Positions 20,920-33,739 of a DNA stretch of 64,000 nucleotides are shown here, one piece after another (positions within the stretch are counted from its first letter, which is position 1; each line of letters begins with the position of its first letter). Below the pieces are notes generated by a model. It was not told the origin of the DNA. It searched no databases and saw nothing but the letters and a program-made list of their open reading frames with translations. A program made the position numbers and the translations under genes. The stretch spans positions 62,001-126,000 of the forward strand of contig NZ_JAKGSD010000008.1 of the NCBI RefSeq assembly GCF_021654135.1, written 5' to 3'. Source of the stretch: Amycolatopsis tucumanensis (lineage in GTDB: Bacteria; Actinomycetota; Actinomycetes; Mycobacteriales; Pseudonocardiaceae).

Positions 20920-21345
20920 TTGAGCACCGCCAGCGCCCCGCCGTCGCTGCCGGACGGCCGATACGGGCGGCCCCGCAGGCCGAGCCGCCGCTGGCGCGTG
21001 TGGGTGTTCACCGGGATCGCGCTGGTCGTGAGCTGCGCCGTCGCGTGGATCGGGTACGTGAACCTGGGCGCCGCGCCCATCAGTGCGGAACGCGTCACGT
21101 TCGCGGAGCTTCCCGGCAACGCGATGACGATCTCGCTGAACGTGACGCGGGACGAGCCGGACCGGCCGGGCGTGTGCATCGTGCGGACGCGGGACATCAG
21201 CGGCGCCGAGAGCGGGCGGCGGGAGGTCTACATCCCGGCGAACGACAGCCGGGTCGACGTGGTCGTGCGGAGCATCGACCGCCCGGTCACCGCGGACGTG
21301 TACGGCTGCTCCTACGACATCCCGGAGTATCTGTCAAGGAGTTAG
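20920..21345 (+). CDS. DUF4307 membrane protein
   Basis: 141 residues from TTG 20920, which is preceded by a perfect GGAGG at eight bases; longer readings into the mca promoter are not supported. One membrane span ([21 protein letters not shown]) is followed by an extracytoplasmic domain ([35 protein letters not shown]). Mycobacteria have this gene (Rv1081c) between mca and greA as here. Function unknown. Confidence 0.85.
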   Translation: MSTASAPPSLPDGRYGRPRRPSRRWRVWVFTGIALVVSCAVAWIGYVNLGAAPISAERVTFAELPGNAMTISLNVTRDEPDRPGVCIVRTRDISGAESGRREVYIPANDSRVDVVVRSIDRPVTADVYGCSYDIPEYLSRS

Positions 21346-21436
21346 CGGCCAACGGGGTGAATGACGCGACGAATGCCCGGTTTCTGAGAAAGACACCGGC
21401 GCTGACCTGCCCTGCCGTGGTACCCTGATCTACCGG

Positions 21437-21466
21437 CACGGCCCGAACGGGCCGTGTTTTTCCTTT
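21437..21466 (+). terminator. Intrinsic terminator between DUF4307 gene and greA
   Basis: CACGGCCC-GAAC-GGGCCGTG followed by TTTTTCCTTT, the clearest Rho-independent structure in the window. It starts only about 11 bases after a possible -10 (TACCCT, 21421-21426), so if that promoter is real the hairpin lies in the greA leader and could act as an attenuator. Confidence 0.7.
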
Positions 21467-21470
21467 ATCC

Positions 21471-21494
21471 AGCCGCACTCGGTCGAGTGCGGCT
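21471..21494. promoter_or_regulatory. Perfect hairpin in the greA upstream region
   Basis: AGCCGCACTC-GGTC-GAGTGCGGCT, a 10-bp perfect stem immediately after the T-run of the terminator and 36 bp before the greA ribosome site. Either a second half of a tandem terminator or a leader element of greA. Confidence 0.45.
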
Positions 21495-21543
21495 GCCGGC
21501 ATGAACACCCATGTCCGGCAGGCACGACGAGGAGATGGTGGCC

Positions 21544-22032
21544 GTGAGCGACACCCAGGTGACCTGGCTGACCCAGGAAGCCTACGACAGGCTCAAGCAC
21601 GAGCTCGACGAGCTGATCGAGAATCGTCCGGTCATCGCTGCGAAGATCAACGCCAGCCGCGAAGAAGGCGACCTCCGCGAGAACGGCGGTTACCACGCTG
21701 CCCGCGAGGAGCAGGGCCAGCAGGAGGCCCGCATCCGCCACCTGCAGGAACTCCTGCGGTCGGCGAAGGTCGGCGAGGCCCCGAAGAACGACGGGGTCGC
21801 CGAGCCGGGCAAGGTCCTCACCGTGCGTTACGAAGGTGACGACGAGGACGAGAAGTTCCTGCTCGCCACGCGCGAAGAGGGCGCCGAGGGCGAACTCGAC
21901 GTGTACTCCCCCGAGTCGCCCCTGGGCAAGGCCCTGCTGGGCGCGAAGGAAGGCGAGTCGCGCGAGTACGAGCTGCCCAACGGGAGCACGCAGAAGGTGA
22001 CGCTGGTCAAGGCCGTGCCCTACTCCGGCTGA
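21544..22032 (+). CDS. greA: Transcription elongation factor GreA
   Basis: 162 residues from GTG 21544 (AGGAG nine bases upstream); starts at 21535 and 21538 are too close to that site. Text is highly conserved: [40 protein letters not shown] (tip of the coiled coil with acidic residues) and [18 protein letters not shown] in the C-terminal domain. GreA enters the RNA polymerase secondary channel and stimulates cleavage of backtracked transcripts. The length and wording match the mycobacterial protein. A strong hairpin follows. Confidence 0.95.
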   Translation: MSDTQVTWLTQEAYDRLKHELDELIENRPVIAAKINASREEGDLRENGGYHAAREEQGQQEARIRHLQELLRSAKVGEAPKNDGVAEPGKVLTVRYEGDDEDEKFLLATREEGAEGELDVYSPESPLGKALLGAKEGESREYELPNGSTQKVTLVKAVPYSG

Positions 22033-22050
22033 GACCCACACTTTTTCGGA

Positions 22051-22089
22051 GCGGCTGCTCCGGGCGGGAGCATCGCCCGGAGCAGCCGC
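22051..22089 (+). terminator. 16-bp hairpin after greA
   Basis: GCGGCTGCTCCGGGCG, seven-base loop, CGCCCGGAGCAGCCGC. A perfect 16-bp stem 18 bases after the greA stop, just after CTTTTT on the plus strand. Confidence 0.65.
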
Positions 22090-22170
22090 TTCGCTGTGTG
22101 CGGTCCCGCGCGGGCGTAGCGAAGCAAAAGCAAAGCCCGGCGCCCGGAAAACCGCGTAGCGTCACACCAC

Positions 22171-22940
22171 ATGAACCCCATCTGCGTGACCTGCGGCATG
22201 CAGTACGCCTCCCCCCGCGCGGACTGCCCCATCTGCGAGGACGAACGCCAGTACGTCCCCCCATCGGGCCAGCGGTGGACCGACTTCGCCACCCTGAAAG
22301 CCGAGCACGAGCCGGTCATCAGGCAAGAGGGCACCGGCCTCACCGGCATCGCCTGCACCCCGAAGTTCGGCATCGGCCAGCGCGCCCTCTTCGTGGAGAC
22401 CGCGAGCGGCAACTTCCTCTGGGACCTCACCGCCTACCTGGACGACACGATCGCCGAGCACATCACCAGCCGCGGCGGCATCACCGGCATCGCGATCAGC
22501 CACCCGCACTACTACACGACCTGCGTCGAGTGGGCCCGCACCTTCGACGTGCCGGTCTACCTGCACGAGGGCGACCGCGAGTGGATCGGCCGCCCGGACG
22601 AGCGCATCGAGCTGTGGAGCGGCCAGACCAAGCAGGTCGGCGACGGCGTCACACTGGTCAACCTGGGTGTGCACTTCACCGGCGGCACGGTCCTGCACTG
22701 GTCCGGCGGCGAGGAGGGCCGGGGCGCGCTGCTGTCCGGCGACATCGTGCAGGTGATCCCGGACCGCAGGCACGTCGGGTTCATGTACAGCTACCCGAAC
22801 CTGATCCCGGAACGGCCTGCGGTCGTGCGGCGCGCCGCGGAGATCCTCGCCGGCTACCGCTTCGACGCGATCTACGGCGCGTGGTGGGACGCGGTGGTGC
22901 GGCAGGACGGCTACGACGTCGTGCAGCGCTCGGCCAAGCG

Positions 22941-22962
<22 letters not shown>
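22171..22962 (+). CDS. MBL-fold hydrolase with N-terminal zinc ribbon
   Basis: 263 residues. The N-terminus carries ICVTCGMQYASPRADCPICE, a four-cysteine zinc-ribbon-like knuckle. The rest reads as a metallo-beta-lactamase-type fold with ISHPHYYTTCVEWARTFDVP (in place of the usual HxHxDH), VHFTGGTVLHW and LLSGDIVQVIPDRRHVGFMY. The canonical HxHxDH motif is altered to HPHYYT, so metal binding and activity are uncertain. Its 3' end overlaps the converging asnC-type gene by 22 bp. Substrate unknown. Confidence 0.75.
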
Positions 22963-25911
<2,949 letters not shown>

Positions 25912-25976
25912 GCCACTCGCACCTCACGGGTTTCGGTACCCTGGGAGCCGGTCAGTACGGCGAATCGGGAGTAGCC

Positions 25977-26258
25977 ATGCCAGCACGGGGTGAAACGGGC
26001 GGACGGGTCCGCCGCGCCACGCGTGCGGCCGGCCTGCTGCCGTTGGTCGCGGGCGTCACGTCCGCCCTGGCCCTCACCGGCGCGGCGGTCTACACGGTCG
26101 ACCGGGCCAACTGCGGCGACCCGGCCCAGTACATCCGGCACGACAACTACGTCGAGCTGGTCGGCGGGTGCGTGAACGGCTCCGACCTGGAGGGCATCCG
26201 CACCGGCACCACGGCCGGTGACGCCAAGACGGCCGAGCTGAACAACTACCGGCCCTGA
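25977..26258 (+). CDS. Small membrane-anchored or secreted hypothetical protein
   Basis: 93 residues from ATG 25977 with GGGAG five bases upstream. A basic N-terminus is followed by one hydrophobic segment (AAGLLPLVAGVTSALALTGA) and a short outside domain with two cysteines (ANCGDPAQYIRH; VGGCVNGSDLE) that could form a disulfide. I do not recognise the family. It stands alone between ilvA and metB, and a TACCCT box about 35 bp upstream may be its -10. Confidence 0.6.
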   Translation: MPARGETGGRVRRATRAAGLLPLVAGVTSALALTGAAVYTVDRANCGDPAQYIRHDNYVELVGGCVNGSDLEGIRTGTTAGDAKTAELNNYRP

Positions 26259-26273
26259 CCGACTTCTGGCGCT

Positions 26274-26310
26274 GACGGGCGGGGAAGCGCCGCGACGCTC
26301 CCCCGCCGTC
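26274..26310. terminator. Hairpin between the small secreted-protein gene and metB
   Basis: GACGGGCGGGGAAGCG pairs with CGCTCCCCCGCCGTC across a short loop (one mismatch). It lies between two converging stops and could serve both. Confidence 0.5.
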
Positions 26311-26315
26311 GCCTC

Positions 26316-27473
26316 TCAGCCCAGGGCCGCGCGCAGGTCGTCGCTCAGGTCGCGGACGTCCTCGATGCCGACGGACAGCCGCAGCAGGTCGTCGGGCACC
26401 TGGAGCATCGAGCCGGCCACGCTCGCGTGCGTCATCTGGCCGGGGTGCTCGATCAGCGATTCGATGCCGCCGAGCGACTCGGCCAGGATGAACAGCTCCG
26501 TGCGCGCCGCGGTGTCCAGCGCGGCCTGCCTGCCGTCGGCGTGGCGGAACGAGATCATGCCGCCGAAGCGGCGCATCTGCTTGGCCGCCACCTCGTGACC
26601 GGCGTGCCCGGGCAGGCCCGGGTAGTACACCTCGGCGACCTTCGGGTGCGCCGACAGCATCTCGGCGATCTGCTCCGCGTTGTCGCAGTGCCGGTCCATG
26701 CGCACGGCGAGCGTCTTGAGGCCGCGCAGGGTGAGCCAGGCGTCGAACGGGCCGGGCACCGCGCCCGCCGAGTTGCGCAGGAAGAACAGCTGGTCGCGCA
26801 GCTCGTCCTCGTCGGTCAGCACGGCGCCGCCGACGACGTCCGAGTGGCCGCCCAGGTACTTGGTGGTCGAGTGCACGACGATGTCGGCGCCGAGCGCCAG
26901 CGGCGTCTGCAGGTACGGCGTGGCGAAGGTGTTGTCGACGACGAGGCGGGCACCGGCGCCGTGGGCGATTTCCGCCAGCACCGCGAGGTCGGCGATGCCG
27001 AGCAGCGGGTTGGACGGCGTCTCGCACCAGATCAGCTTCGTCTCCGGGCGGACCGCGGCACGCACTTCGTCCGGGTTCGACAGGTCCGCGACGCCGTACT
27101 CGACGCCCCACAGCTTCAGCACCTTGTCGATGAGCCGGAAGGTGCCGCCGTAGGCGTCGTTGCCCAGGACCAGGTGGTCGCCGGGCCGCAGGACGGTGCG
27201 CAGCACCGCGTCGGTGGCGGCCATGCCGGAGGCGAACGCCAAGCCGTGCCGCGCGCCCTCGAGCGAGGCCAGGGCCTGCTCCAGCGCGGTGCGCGTCGGG
27301 TTCGCGGTGCGGGAGTACTCGTAGTCACCCTCACGGGTGCCCCCGACGCCGTCCTGCGCGTAGGTGGAGGTCTGGTAGATGGGCACGATGACCGCACCTG
27401 TCCGCGGGTCAGGCTCCTGACCTGCGTGGATGGCGCGCGTCTCGAAGCCGGAGCGGGAAAGGTCGTGCGTCAT
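26316..27473 (-). CDS. metB: Cystathionine gamma-synthase
   Basis: 385 residues. A Cys/Met-metabolism PLP enzyme: SGFETRAIHAGQEPDPRTGA, VPIYQTSTYAQDGVGG, YSRTANPTRTALEQALASLE, the PLP lysine near residue 205 in VHSTTKYLGGHSDVVGG, and SLGGIESLIEHPGQMTHASV. It joins an activated homoserine with cysteine to give cystathionine, or works with the nearby cystathionine beta-synthase in reverse transsulfuration. A gamma-lyase activity cannot be excluded from sequence. It is the last gene of a minus-strand unit with two membrane proteins, nine bases after the preceding stop. Confidence 0.9.
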   Translation of the reverse strand: MTHDLSRSGFETRAIHAGQEPDPRTGAVIVPIYQTSTYAQDGVGGTREGDYEYSRTANPTRTALEQALASLEGARHGLAFASGMAATDAVLRTVLRPGDHLVLGNDAYGGTFRLIDKVLKLWGVEYGVADLSNPDEVRAAVRPETKLIWCETPSNPLLGIADLAVLAEIAHGAGARLVVDNTFATPYLQTPLALGADIVVHSTTKYLGGHSDVVGGAVLTDEDELRDQLFFLRNSAGAVPGPFDAWLTLRGLKTLAVRMDRHCDNAEQIAEMLSAHPKVAEVYYPGLPGHAGHEVAAKQMRRFGGMISFRHADGRQAALDTAARTELFILAESLGGIESLIEHPGQMTHASVAGSMLQVPDDLLRLSVGIEDVRDLSDDLRAALG

Positions 27474-27482
27474 TTCCCCAGC

Positions 27483-27938
27483 CTACGACCAGCCCTGGGT
27501 CACCCATCGCCCGGTGGGCGGCAGGCACGCCAGCACCAGCGTGCCGATCGCGGGCACGCACAGCACGCCGACGTAGCCGAGCGGCACGTCGCCGTCGAGG
27601 AGGCCGAGGAAGTACACCCCGAACGCGCCGAGCACCAGCACCAGCACGTACACGAAGAGCGCCGCGGCCGCGCCGATGATCGTGGCGACGCGGCCGAACT
27701 CCTTGGCCAGCACCAGCCCGACCCCGCCGGTGATGAGCGCCGCGGCGAGCACCAGGTGGGTGGCGAACGTCAGCAGGCTGCGCCCGAGGTCGCCGTCGCC
27801 GGCGAGCAGCACCGCGCCACCGGCGACGCCGACCAGGTGGAACAGGCCGCCGAGCAGGGCCAGGACAGCCGCCGTGATGCCGGCGCCGCCGCCGCGCGAC
27901 GCCGCGGCCGCTTCGGATTGGGACGGAAAGGTCACCAC
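27483..27938 (-). CDS. Four-span membrane protein, upstream of metB
   Basis: 151 residues if started at GTG 27938, which overlaps the upstream stop as TAGTG; TTG 27944 is also open. Four hydrophobic segments: GITAAVLALLGGLFHLVGVA, LTFATHLVLAAALITGGVGL, TIIGAAAALFVYVLVLVLGA and VGVLCVPAIGTLVLACLPP. I do not recognise a named family. Close packing with metB (9 bp) and the second membrane protein points to one transcript. Confidence 0.75.
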   Translation of the reverse strand: MVTFPSQSEAAAASRGGGAGITAAVLALLGGLFHLVGVAGGAVLLAGDGDLGRSLLTFATHLVLAAALITGGVGLVLAKEFGRVATIIGAAAALFVYVLVLVLGAFGVYFLGLLDGDVPLGYVGVLCVPAIGTLVLACLPPTGRWVTQGWS

Positions 27939-28438
27939 TACCAACTACCAGCCGGGCGGTGCCGCAGGTACCGGAAGGTCCACGGAAGCACCGCGAGGAC
28001 GAACACGAGCGGGCCGCCGACCACCGCGCCGACCCGCACGAACGCGTCGGCGGGGGCGAAGCGGAACATGGCGGCGAAGAAGTCCCCGAAGTAGCCGGGG
28101 TAGAGCAGGACCGGTTCGCAGATCACCGCTGCGACCGCGAGCAGCCCGCCGACCAGCAGCAACACCGCGCCGGCGACCGCGCGGAAGAACGTGGTCAGCG
28201 CGCCGGCGAGCAGGACCAGCGCGGCCGCCGAGTAGACGACGAGGACGGTGCGGACCTTGCCGTCCATGCCGGCGAAGCCGTAGTCGACGAAGAACTTCAG
28301 CGGCAGGTAAGCCAGCAGGCCGGCCAGCGCCAGCCCGAGCAGGCCGGCGAGGATCGCGGTGGTCCCGCTGGGGCGCGGCTCGTGGCCGTTTCGACTCGTC
28401 ACAGGGCCCCCGGGGGATCGGTCCGTTCCGGCGCTCAC
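27938..28438 (-). CDS. Four-span membrane protein, first gene of the metB unit
   Basis: 166 residues from GTG 28438. A short polar N-terminus is followed by four hydrophobic segments, including ILAGLLGLALAGLLAYLPLK, VVYSAAALVLLAGALTTFF, VAGAVLLLVGGLLAVAAVI and GGPLVFVLAVLPWTFRYL. Function unknown. It overlaps the next membrane gene by one base. No obvious ribosome site precedes the GTG. Confidence 0.72.
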   Translation of the reverse strand: MSAGTDRSPGGPVTSRNGHEPRPSGTTAILAGLLGLALAGLLAYLPLKFFVDYGFAGMDGKVRTVLVVYSAAALVLLAGALTTFFRAVAGAVLLLVGGLLAVAAVICEPVLLYPGYFGDFFAAMFRFAPADAFVRVGAVVGGPLVFVLAVLPWTFRYLRHRPAGSW

Positions 28439-28480
28439 CCTAGCCGCGTTCCCAGCGCGCGGACATCAACTGGGAAAAAG

Positions 28481-28512
28481 ACGATGCCCCCGGCGCGTGC
28501 CGGGGGCATCGT
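28481..28512 (-). terminator. Intrinsic terminator of the Pro/Gln-rich membrane protein gene
   Basis: ACGATGCCCCCGGC-GCGT-GCCGGGGGCATCGT, a perfect 14-bp stem 16 bases past the stop of the minus-strand gene; read on the minus strand it is followed by CTTTTTCCCA. Confidence 0.8.
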
Positions 28513-28527
28513 CGTCAGATCAGCTGG

Positions 28528-29883
28528 TCACCACTGCTGGGGCGGCTGGCCGGGCTGGCCGTACTGGCCGGGCTGCTGCGGCGGCTGGCCGTACTGACCC
28601 GGCTGCTGGCCGAACTGGCCGGGCTGGCCGTAGCCGGGCTGCTGCCCGTACTGGCCAGGCTGGCCGTAACCGGGCTGCTGCTGCGGCTGGCCGTACTGAC
28701 CGGGCTGGCCGGGCTGCGGGAAGCCGCCGCTCTGCGGGTTCGGCCCGCCGGGCTGACCGTACTGGGGCTGGCCGTGCGGCTGCCCGAACTGACCGGGCTG
28801 ACCCGGCTGACCCGGCTGCGGGAAGCCACCGCTCTGCGGGCCGCCGAAGCCGCCGGGACCGCCGAAGCTGCCCGGGCCGCCCTGCTGGCCGCCATCGCCG
28901 AGGCCGACGAACTGCTTCGTGGCCGGGACCAGGCCGAGCGCACCGATCGCCAGCACCACGATGCCGAAGATCAGGTACATGATCGCCTTGCCGGGCGTGT
29001 CCATCTCGCTCGGGAACGCGGTCATGAACAGGATCGCGAACAGCAGGAGGAGGAACCCGCCGACCGCGGTGACGATCGGCGCGATCTTCCTCAGCGAGGC
29101 GCTGAGGCGCCCGGCGAGCGCGATCAGCACGCCACCGGCCAGGGCCGCGAGGCCGCCGACCAGGATCATGATCAGGTAGAACCAGACCAGGCCCGGGCTG
29201 GGCAGGCCCAGCTGGTCGGCCTGCTCGCTGAACGAGTCGTACGCGTCCGAGTAGTCACTCGCGTCACCGAAGTCGACCAGGACGAAGATGGCCGAGAGCA
29301 GACCCAGGAGCGCCGCGACACCGCCGGCGATGTAGCCAAAGAGCTGGTTGTTGCCCGCACCGGCGCCGCCGCCCTGCTGGGGGTAACCCGGCGCGCCGAA
29401 GCCCTGCGGCTGGCCGAAGCCACCCGACGGCGGGCCGTAGCCCTGCGGCGGCTGGCCGTACGGGCCCGGCTGCTGCTGCCCGAAACCGGGCTGCTGCTGC
29501 TGCCCGAAGCCCTGCTGCCCGAAGCCCTGCTGGGGGTTCACTGCACTGGGGTTGTCCGCGGCGCTCGGCGGCGGCGAGTACGGGATGGCCGGCGGCTGGG
29601 AGCCCGGGGGCACCAGCTGCGTGGACTCCGCGCCCGGCTGGTCACCCGGGTTGACCTTCTGCGTGGCGTTCGGGTCCCCACCCGGCTGGACCACCTGGGT
29701 CGGCTCCGCGGTCTCGCCGAACGAGCCGCCCTCGGACGGCTGCTGCGACTGGCCGGGCTGCACGACCTGGGTCGGCTCCGAGGAGCCGAACGGGTTGTCT
29801 TGCTGCTGTTGGGGACCGCTCGGCGGGCCCTGAGGCGGCTGACCGCCACCCCAAGGCTGGTTGGGCGGCTGCGGAGCGCTCAT
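28528..29883 (-). CDS. Pro/Gln/Gly-rich membrane protein (positional counterpart of mycobacterial Pra)
   Basis: 451 residues in three parts. Residues 1-180 are low-complexity and contain four spaced motifs: EPTQVVQPG twice, NATQKVNPG and ESTQLVPPG. The middle (about 180-340) holds four membrane spans ([77 protein letters not shown]). The last 110 residues are glycine/glutamine/proline repeats of the GQPGQYGQP type. It lies between metB and cbs exactly where mycobacteria have the proline-rich antigen Pra, but its core looks more like the 34-kDa antigen type. The TQxV motifs look like Ser/Thr-kinase or FHA targets (inference). Confidence 0.78.
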   Translation of the reverse strand: MSAPQPPNQPWGGGQPPQGPPSGPQQQQDNPFGSSEPTQVVQPGQSQQPSEGGSFGETAEPTQVVQPGGDPNATQKVNPGDQPGAESTQLVPPGSQPPAIPYSPPPSAADNPSAVNPQQGFGQQGFGQQQQPGFGQQQPGPYGQPPQGYGPPSGGFGQPQGFGAPGYPQQGGGAGAGNNQLFGYIAGGVAALLGLLSAIFVLVDFGDASDYSDAYDSFSEQADQLGLPSPGLVWFYLIMILVGGLAALAGGVLIALAGRLSASLRKIAPIVTAVGGFLLLLFAILFMTAFPSEMDTPGKAIMYLIFGIVVLAIGALGLVPATKQFVGLGDGGQQGGPGSFGGPGGFGGPQSGGFPQPGQPGQPGQFGQPHGQPQYGQPGGPNPQSGGFPQPGQPGQYGQPQQQPGYGQPGQYGQQPGYGQPGQFGQQPGQYGQPPQQPGQYGQPGQPPQQW

Positions 29884-30010
29884 GTGGGTCTTGAACCCCC
29901 TCGAGAGGACTGACAGTGCGTATTCACGTTGATCCGGGTGGGCACACGCTATCGGATACCGGTCATAGACGCTCGTAACGCCCCGACGGTTCCGCGCGAT
30001 GAAGTCTGGT

Positions 30011-31381
30011 TCACCGTCCGGCGAGGTACCCCAGCAGGTCGTGCCTGGTGAGCACGCCGGCCGGCTTGCCGTCGACCAGCACCAGCGCGCCGTCCGCGTT
30101 GGACAGGGCCTTCATCGCCGCGCCGACGCCCTCGCTGGCGCCGATGGTCGGCAGCGGCGGCGACATGTGCTTGTCCAGCCGGTCGGCGAGCTGGGCCTTC
30201 CCGGTGAACAGGGCCTCCAGCAGCTCCCGCTCGTTGACGGCGCCGACCACCTCGGCGGCCATCACCGGCGGCTCGGCGCTGACCACCGGCATCTGGCTGA
30301 CGTCGAACTCGGACAGGATCGCGACGGCCTCGGCGACCGTCTCGTTCGGGTGGGTGTGGACCAGGTCGGGCAGCGATCCGGTCTTGGCGCGCAGGACGTC
30401 GCCGACCGTGGCGCCCGAGGAGTCCGGGGGCAGGAAGCCGTAGCCGGCCATCCACTGGTCGTTGAAGACCTTGCCCAGGTAGCCGCGGCCGCCGTCGGGC
30501 AGGAGCACCACGATGACGTCGTCCGGGCCGAGCCGCTCGGCGAGCTTGAGCGCGGCCGCGACGGCCATCCCGCACGAGCCGCCGACCAGCAGGCCCTCCT
30601 CGAGCGCGAGGCGGCGGGTGACGGCGAAGGACTCGGCGTCGGAGATGGCGATGATCTCGTCGGCGATGCCGCGGTCGTAAGTGTCCGGCCAGAAGTCCTC
30701 GCCGACGCCTTCGACCAGGTAGGGGCGCCCGGTGCCGCCGGAGTAGACCGAGCCCTCCGGGTCGGCGCCGACGACCTTGACGCGGCCCTGGGAGGCTTCC
30801 TTCAGGTAGCGGCCGGTGCCGGAGATCGTGCCGCCGGTGCCCACACCCGCGACGAAGTGGGTGATCTTCCCGTCGGTCTGCTGCCAGATCTCGGGGCCGG
30901 TCGAGTGGTAGTGGCTCTCCGGGTTCTGCTGGTTGGCGTACTGGTTGGGCTTCCAGGCGCCCTCGATCTCCCGCACCAGCCGGTCGGAGACGGAGTAGTA
31001 GGAGTCCGGGTGCTCGGGCGGGACGGCGGTCGGGCACACCACGACGCGGGCGCCGTAGGCCTTCAGCACGTTGCGCTTGTCCTCGCTCACCTTGTCCGGG
31101 CAGACGAAGACGCACTGGTAGCCCTTGCGCTGGGCGACCATCGCCAGGCCGACGCCGGTGTTGCCGGAGGTCGGCTCCACGATGGTGCCGCCGGGCTTGA
31201 GCTCGCCGGAGGCCTCGGCGGCTTCGACCATGCGCAGCGCGATGCGGTCCTTCACGCTGCCGCCCGGGTTGAAGTACTCCACCTTCGCCAGCACGAGCGG
31301 CGCCAGGCCCTCGGTGAGGGAGTTCAGCTTGACCAGCGGGGTGTTGCCCACGAGGTCGACGATGTGCTCGACGTAGTCCAC
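30011..31381 (-). CDS. cbs: Cystathionine beta-synthase
   Basis: 456 residues from GTG 31381. Catalytic core: [20 protein letters not shown] with PLP lysine K44, [20 protein letters not shown] and [19 protein letters not shown]-terminal CBS-domain pair (about residues 335-455) contains [20 protein letters not shown] and [20 protein letters not shown], and probably binds an adenosyl ligand. It condenses serine and homocysteine to cystathionine. With metB nearby, this is a transsulfuration pair. Mycobacterial Rv1077 has the same layout. It is divergent from the thiolase gene. Confidence 0.93.
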   Translation of the reverse strand: MDYVEHIVDLVGNTPLVKLNSLTEGLAPLVLAKVEYFNPGGSVKDRIALRMVEAAEASGELKPGGTIVEPTSGNTGVGLAMVAQRKGYQCVFVCPDKVSEDKRNVLKAYGARVVVCPTAVPPEHPDSYYSVSDRLVREIEGAWKPNQYANQQNPESHYHSTGPEIWQQTDGKITHFVAGVGTGGTISGTGRYLKEASQGRVKVVGADPEGSVYSGGTGRPYLVEGVGEDFWPDTYDRGIADEIIAISDAESFAVTRRLALEEGLLVGGSCGMAVAAALKLAERLGPDDVIVVLLPDGGRGYLGKVFNDQWMAGYGFLPPDSSGATVGDVLRAKTGSLPDLVHTHPNETVAEAVAILSEFDVSQMPVVSAEPPVMAAEVVGAVNERELLEALFTGKAQLADRLDKHMSPPLPTIGASEGVGAAMKALSNADGALVLVDGKPAGVLTRHDLLGYLAGR

Positions 31382-31490
31382 GGCCCCACCCTAGACGTGG
31401 TACTGGTCGCGTAGGGGTTTGACCGCACGCTCCCAGGGTGCAGGATGTGGGTAAGCACGCGCTTAGTCCGACCCGAAGGAGTGTCAAGCC

Positions 31491-32711
31491 ATGCCTGAAG
31501 CCGTCATCGTCTCCGCGGCGCGTTCGCCGATCGGCCGCGCCGGGAAGGGCTCGCTGGTGAGCATGCGGCCGGACGACCTGGCCGCGCAGATGGTCCGCGC
31601 CGCGCTGGACAAGGTGCCGCAGCTGGACCCGAAGGACATCGACGACCTCATGCTCGGCTGCGGCCTGCCCGGCGGCGAGTCGGGCTTCAACATGGGCCGC
31701 GCCGTCGCGGTCCAGCTCGGCTACGACCACCTGCCCGGGTGCACCATCACCCGCTACTGCTCCTCCAGCCTGCAGACCACCCGGATGGCGCTGCACGCGA
31801 TCAAGGCGGGCGAGGGTGACGTGTTCATCTCCGCAGGCGTGGAGACGGTGTCGCGGTTCGCGAAGGGCAGCTCGGACTCCTGGCCCGACACGCACAACCC
31901 GCTGTTCGCCGACGCCGAGGCCCGCACCGCGAAGACCGCGGCCGAGGGCAGCGACACCTGGGTCGACCCGCGCGAGAACGGGCAGCTGCCCGACGTCTAC
32001 ATCGCGATGGGCCAGACCGCGGAGAACCTCGCGCGCCTGAAGAACGTCTCCCGCGAGGAGATGGACGAGTTCGGCGTGCGGTCGCAGAACCTGGCGGAGA
32101 AGGCCATCGCCGACGGGTTCTGGGCCAAGGACATCACGCCGGTGACCCTGCCCGACGGCACGGTCGTGTCGAAGGACGACGGCCCGCGCGCCGGTGTGAC
32201 GATCGAGGGCGTGTCCGGCCTGAAGCCGGTGTTCCGCCCCGACGGCCGGGTCACCGCGGGCAACTGCTGCCCGCTCAACGACGGCGCCGCCGCGCTGGTG
32301 ATCATGTCCGACACCAAGGCGAAGCAGCTGGGCATCACGCCGCTGGCGCGGGTCGTGTCGACCGGCGTGTCCGGCCTGTCGCCGGAGATCATGGGCTACG
32401 GCCCGGTCGAGGCGTCGCAGCGCGCGCTGGCCCGCGCCGGGATGTCCATCGGCGACATCGACCTGGTGGAGATCAACGAGGCGTTCGCCGCGCAGGTCAT
32501 CCCGTCCTACAAGGACCTGGGCATCGACATCGAGCGGCTGAACGTCAACGGCGGCGCGATCGCCGTTGGCCACCCGTTCGGCATGACCGGCGCCCGCATC
32601 ACCTCGACGCTGATCAACTCGCTGCAGCACCACGACAAGCAGTGGGGCCTGGAGACGATGTGCGTCGGCGGCGGCCAGGGCATGGCGATGGTCATCGAGC
32701 GGCTGAGCTGA
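31491..32711 (+). CDS. Acetyl-CoA C-acetyltransferase (thiolase)
   Basis: 406 residues from ATG 31491; AAGGAG lies nine bases upstream. Active-site residues are all present: C90 in [14 protein letters not shown], about H361 in [17 protein letters not shown] and about C391 in [15 protein letters not shown]. It may cleave 3-oxoacyl-CoA in beta-oxidation or make acetoacetyl-CoA. Mycobacteria keep a thiolase (fadA3) near cbs, so FadA3 orthology is likely. A bidirectional terminator follows. Confidence 0.9.
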   Translation: MPEAVIVSAARSPIGRAGKGSLVSMRPDDLAAQMVRAALDKVPQLDPKDIDDLMLGCGLPGGESGFNMGRAVAVQLGYDHLPGCTITRYCSSSLQTTRMALHAIKAGEGDVFISAGVETVSRFAKGSSDSWPDTHNPLFADAEARTAKTAAEGSDTWVDPRENGQLPDVYIAMGQTAENLARLKNVSREEMDEFGVRSQNLAEKAIADGFWAKDITPVTLPDGTVVSKDDGPRAGVTIEGVSGLKPVFRPDGRVTAGNCCPLNDGAAALVIMSDTKAKQLGITPLARVVSTGVSGLSPEIMGYGPVEASQRALARAGMSIGDIDLVEINEAFAAQVIPSYKDLGIDIERLNVNGGAIAVGHPFGMTGARITSTLINSLQHHDKQWGLETMCVGGGQGMAMVIERLS

Positions 32712-32723
32712 CCCCGCACGCGA

Positions 32724-32754
32724 GAAGGGGCCCGGCTGCGTGCCGGGCCCCTTC
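32724..32754. terminator. Bidirectional terminator between thiolase and LppU-like genes
   Basis: GAAGGGGCCCGGC, loop TGCGT, GCCGGGCCCCTTC, then TTCGTG. Perfect 13-bp stem between converging stop codons. Confidence 0.75.
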
Positions 32755-32768
32755 TTCGTGTGCGTGGA

Positions 32769-33608
32769 TCAGGCGCTGGCGCCGTTCTTCGCGACCGCGC
32801 ACATGGTGGTGGCGGGCTCGGAGTAGGTGACCGCGCCGTCGATCTCCAGGCCCTCGCAGGCGGCCTCGTCGGCCTGGCCGGTGACGACCTTGAGGAACTC
32901 GATCTCGGCCGTCGGGTCGGTGCAGGGGACCCGCTTGTAGCCGTCGGTCGAGGACGTCACGTTGGCGAAGCAGTCGCCGTCGTGCGCGTTGATCATCAGG
33001 CAGAGCTTGTAGTCGCCGCGGCCGCTGACGCTGTACTCGTCGTAGTCGCCGGTCGGGCAGCTGTCGGACGCGTTGTCCAGCTTGACCGCGATCTTGACGT
33101 TCGCGTTCTGGTCGCCGCAGTCCTTCTTCGTCGGCTCGTCGCCGTTGGTCTTGAACTCGGTGATCTGCAGGCAGTCACCGACCGCGGCCGAGGCAGGGGA
33201 CCCGACGAAGTTGATGATCGCGACGATGCCGACGCCGACCACCACGACGATCGGCAGGACGATCCGCAGCCAGGTGAGCTTGCTCTTCTTGGCGGGCTGG
33301 CCGGGCGGCGGGCCGAACGGCTGCCCCGGCGGGGGGCCGAACGCGCCGGGCTGACCGGGCTGTCCCGGCGGCGGGAAGGCGGGCGGGGCGCCCGCGGGCT
33401 GCCCGAACTGGCCGGGCTGACCCGGCTGACCCGGCTGGCCGGGCTGACCCGGCTGTCCCGGCTGGCCGAACTGACCGGACTGGCCCGGCTGCCCGGGCTG
33501 GCCCGGCTGGCCGAACGCGCCGGGAGCGCCCTGGTTACCGGCGGGCGGCTGGTTGCCGAAGGGCGTCGGCTGCCCTCCAGGCGCAGCCGGCGGTGGGGGG
33601 ACGCTCAC
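32769..33608 (-). CDS. LppU/SCO3897-type septum-formation family protein
   Basis: 279 residues from GTG 33608 (GAGG six bases upstream). The first 105 residues are a low-complexity [13 protein letters not shown] tail facing the cytoplasm. One membrane span follows ([20 protein letters not shown]), then an outside domain with several cysteines: [56 protein letters not shown]. This is the pattern of the LppU/septum-formation group. Exact role unknown. It is transcribed towards the thiolase terminator. Confidence 0.75.
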   Translation of the reverse strand: MSVPPPPAAPGGQPTPFGNQPPAGNQGAPGAFGQPGQPGQPGQSGQFGQPGQPGQPGQPGQPGQPGQFGQPAGAPPAFPPPGQPGQPGAFGPPPGQPFGPPPGQPAKKSKLTWLRIVLPIVVVVGVGIVAIINFVGSPASAAVGDCLQITEFKTNGDEPTKKDCGDQNANVKIAVKLDNASDSCPTGDYDEYSVSGRGDYKLCLMINAHDGDCFANVTSSTDGYKRVPCTDPTAEIEFLKVVTGQADEAACEGLEIDGAVTYSEPATTMCAVAKNGASA

Positions 33609-33708
33609 GCGAACCTCACAAGTGTGAACTGGACAGGAGTCCTCGTATCCAACACTGCGTAGTCAAGGAGACGATCACCGGGCCACCGAAAGGGTGAGCA
33701 CATAACAA

Positions 33709-33739
33709 AAGGACACCCGGCTGGTAACCGAGTGTCCTT
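33709..33739 (-). terminator. Intrinsic terminator after the Bax-inhibitor-1 gene
   Basis: On the minus strand AAGGACACTCGG, loop TTACCAG, CCGGGTGTCCTT, followed by TTGTTATG. It lies about 90 bp past the stop of the minus-strand gene. The rest of 33609-33825 shows no gene. Confidence 0.7.

Noticed and set aside
28774..29913. 379-residue plus-strand frame
   Set aside because: Antisense to the Pro/Gln-rich membrane protein, whose membrane spans and terminator support the minus strand.
29949..32633. 894-residue minus-strand frame spanning cbs and thiolase
   Set aside because: Covers two well-supported genes in other frames and has no recognisable domain.
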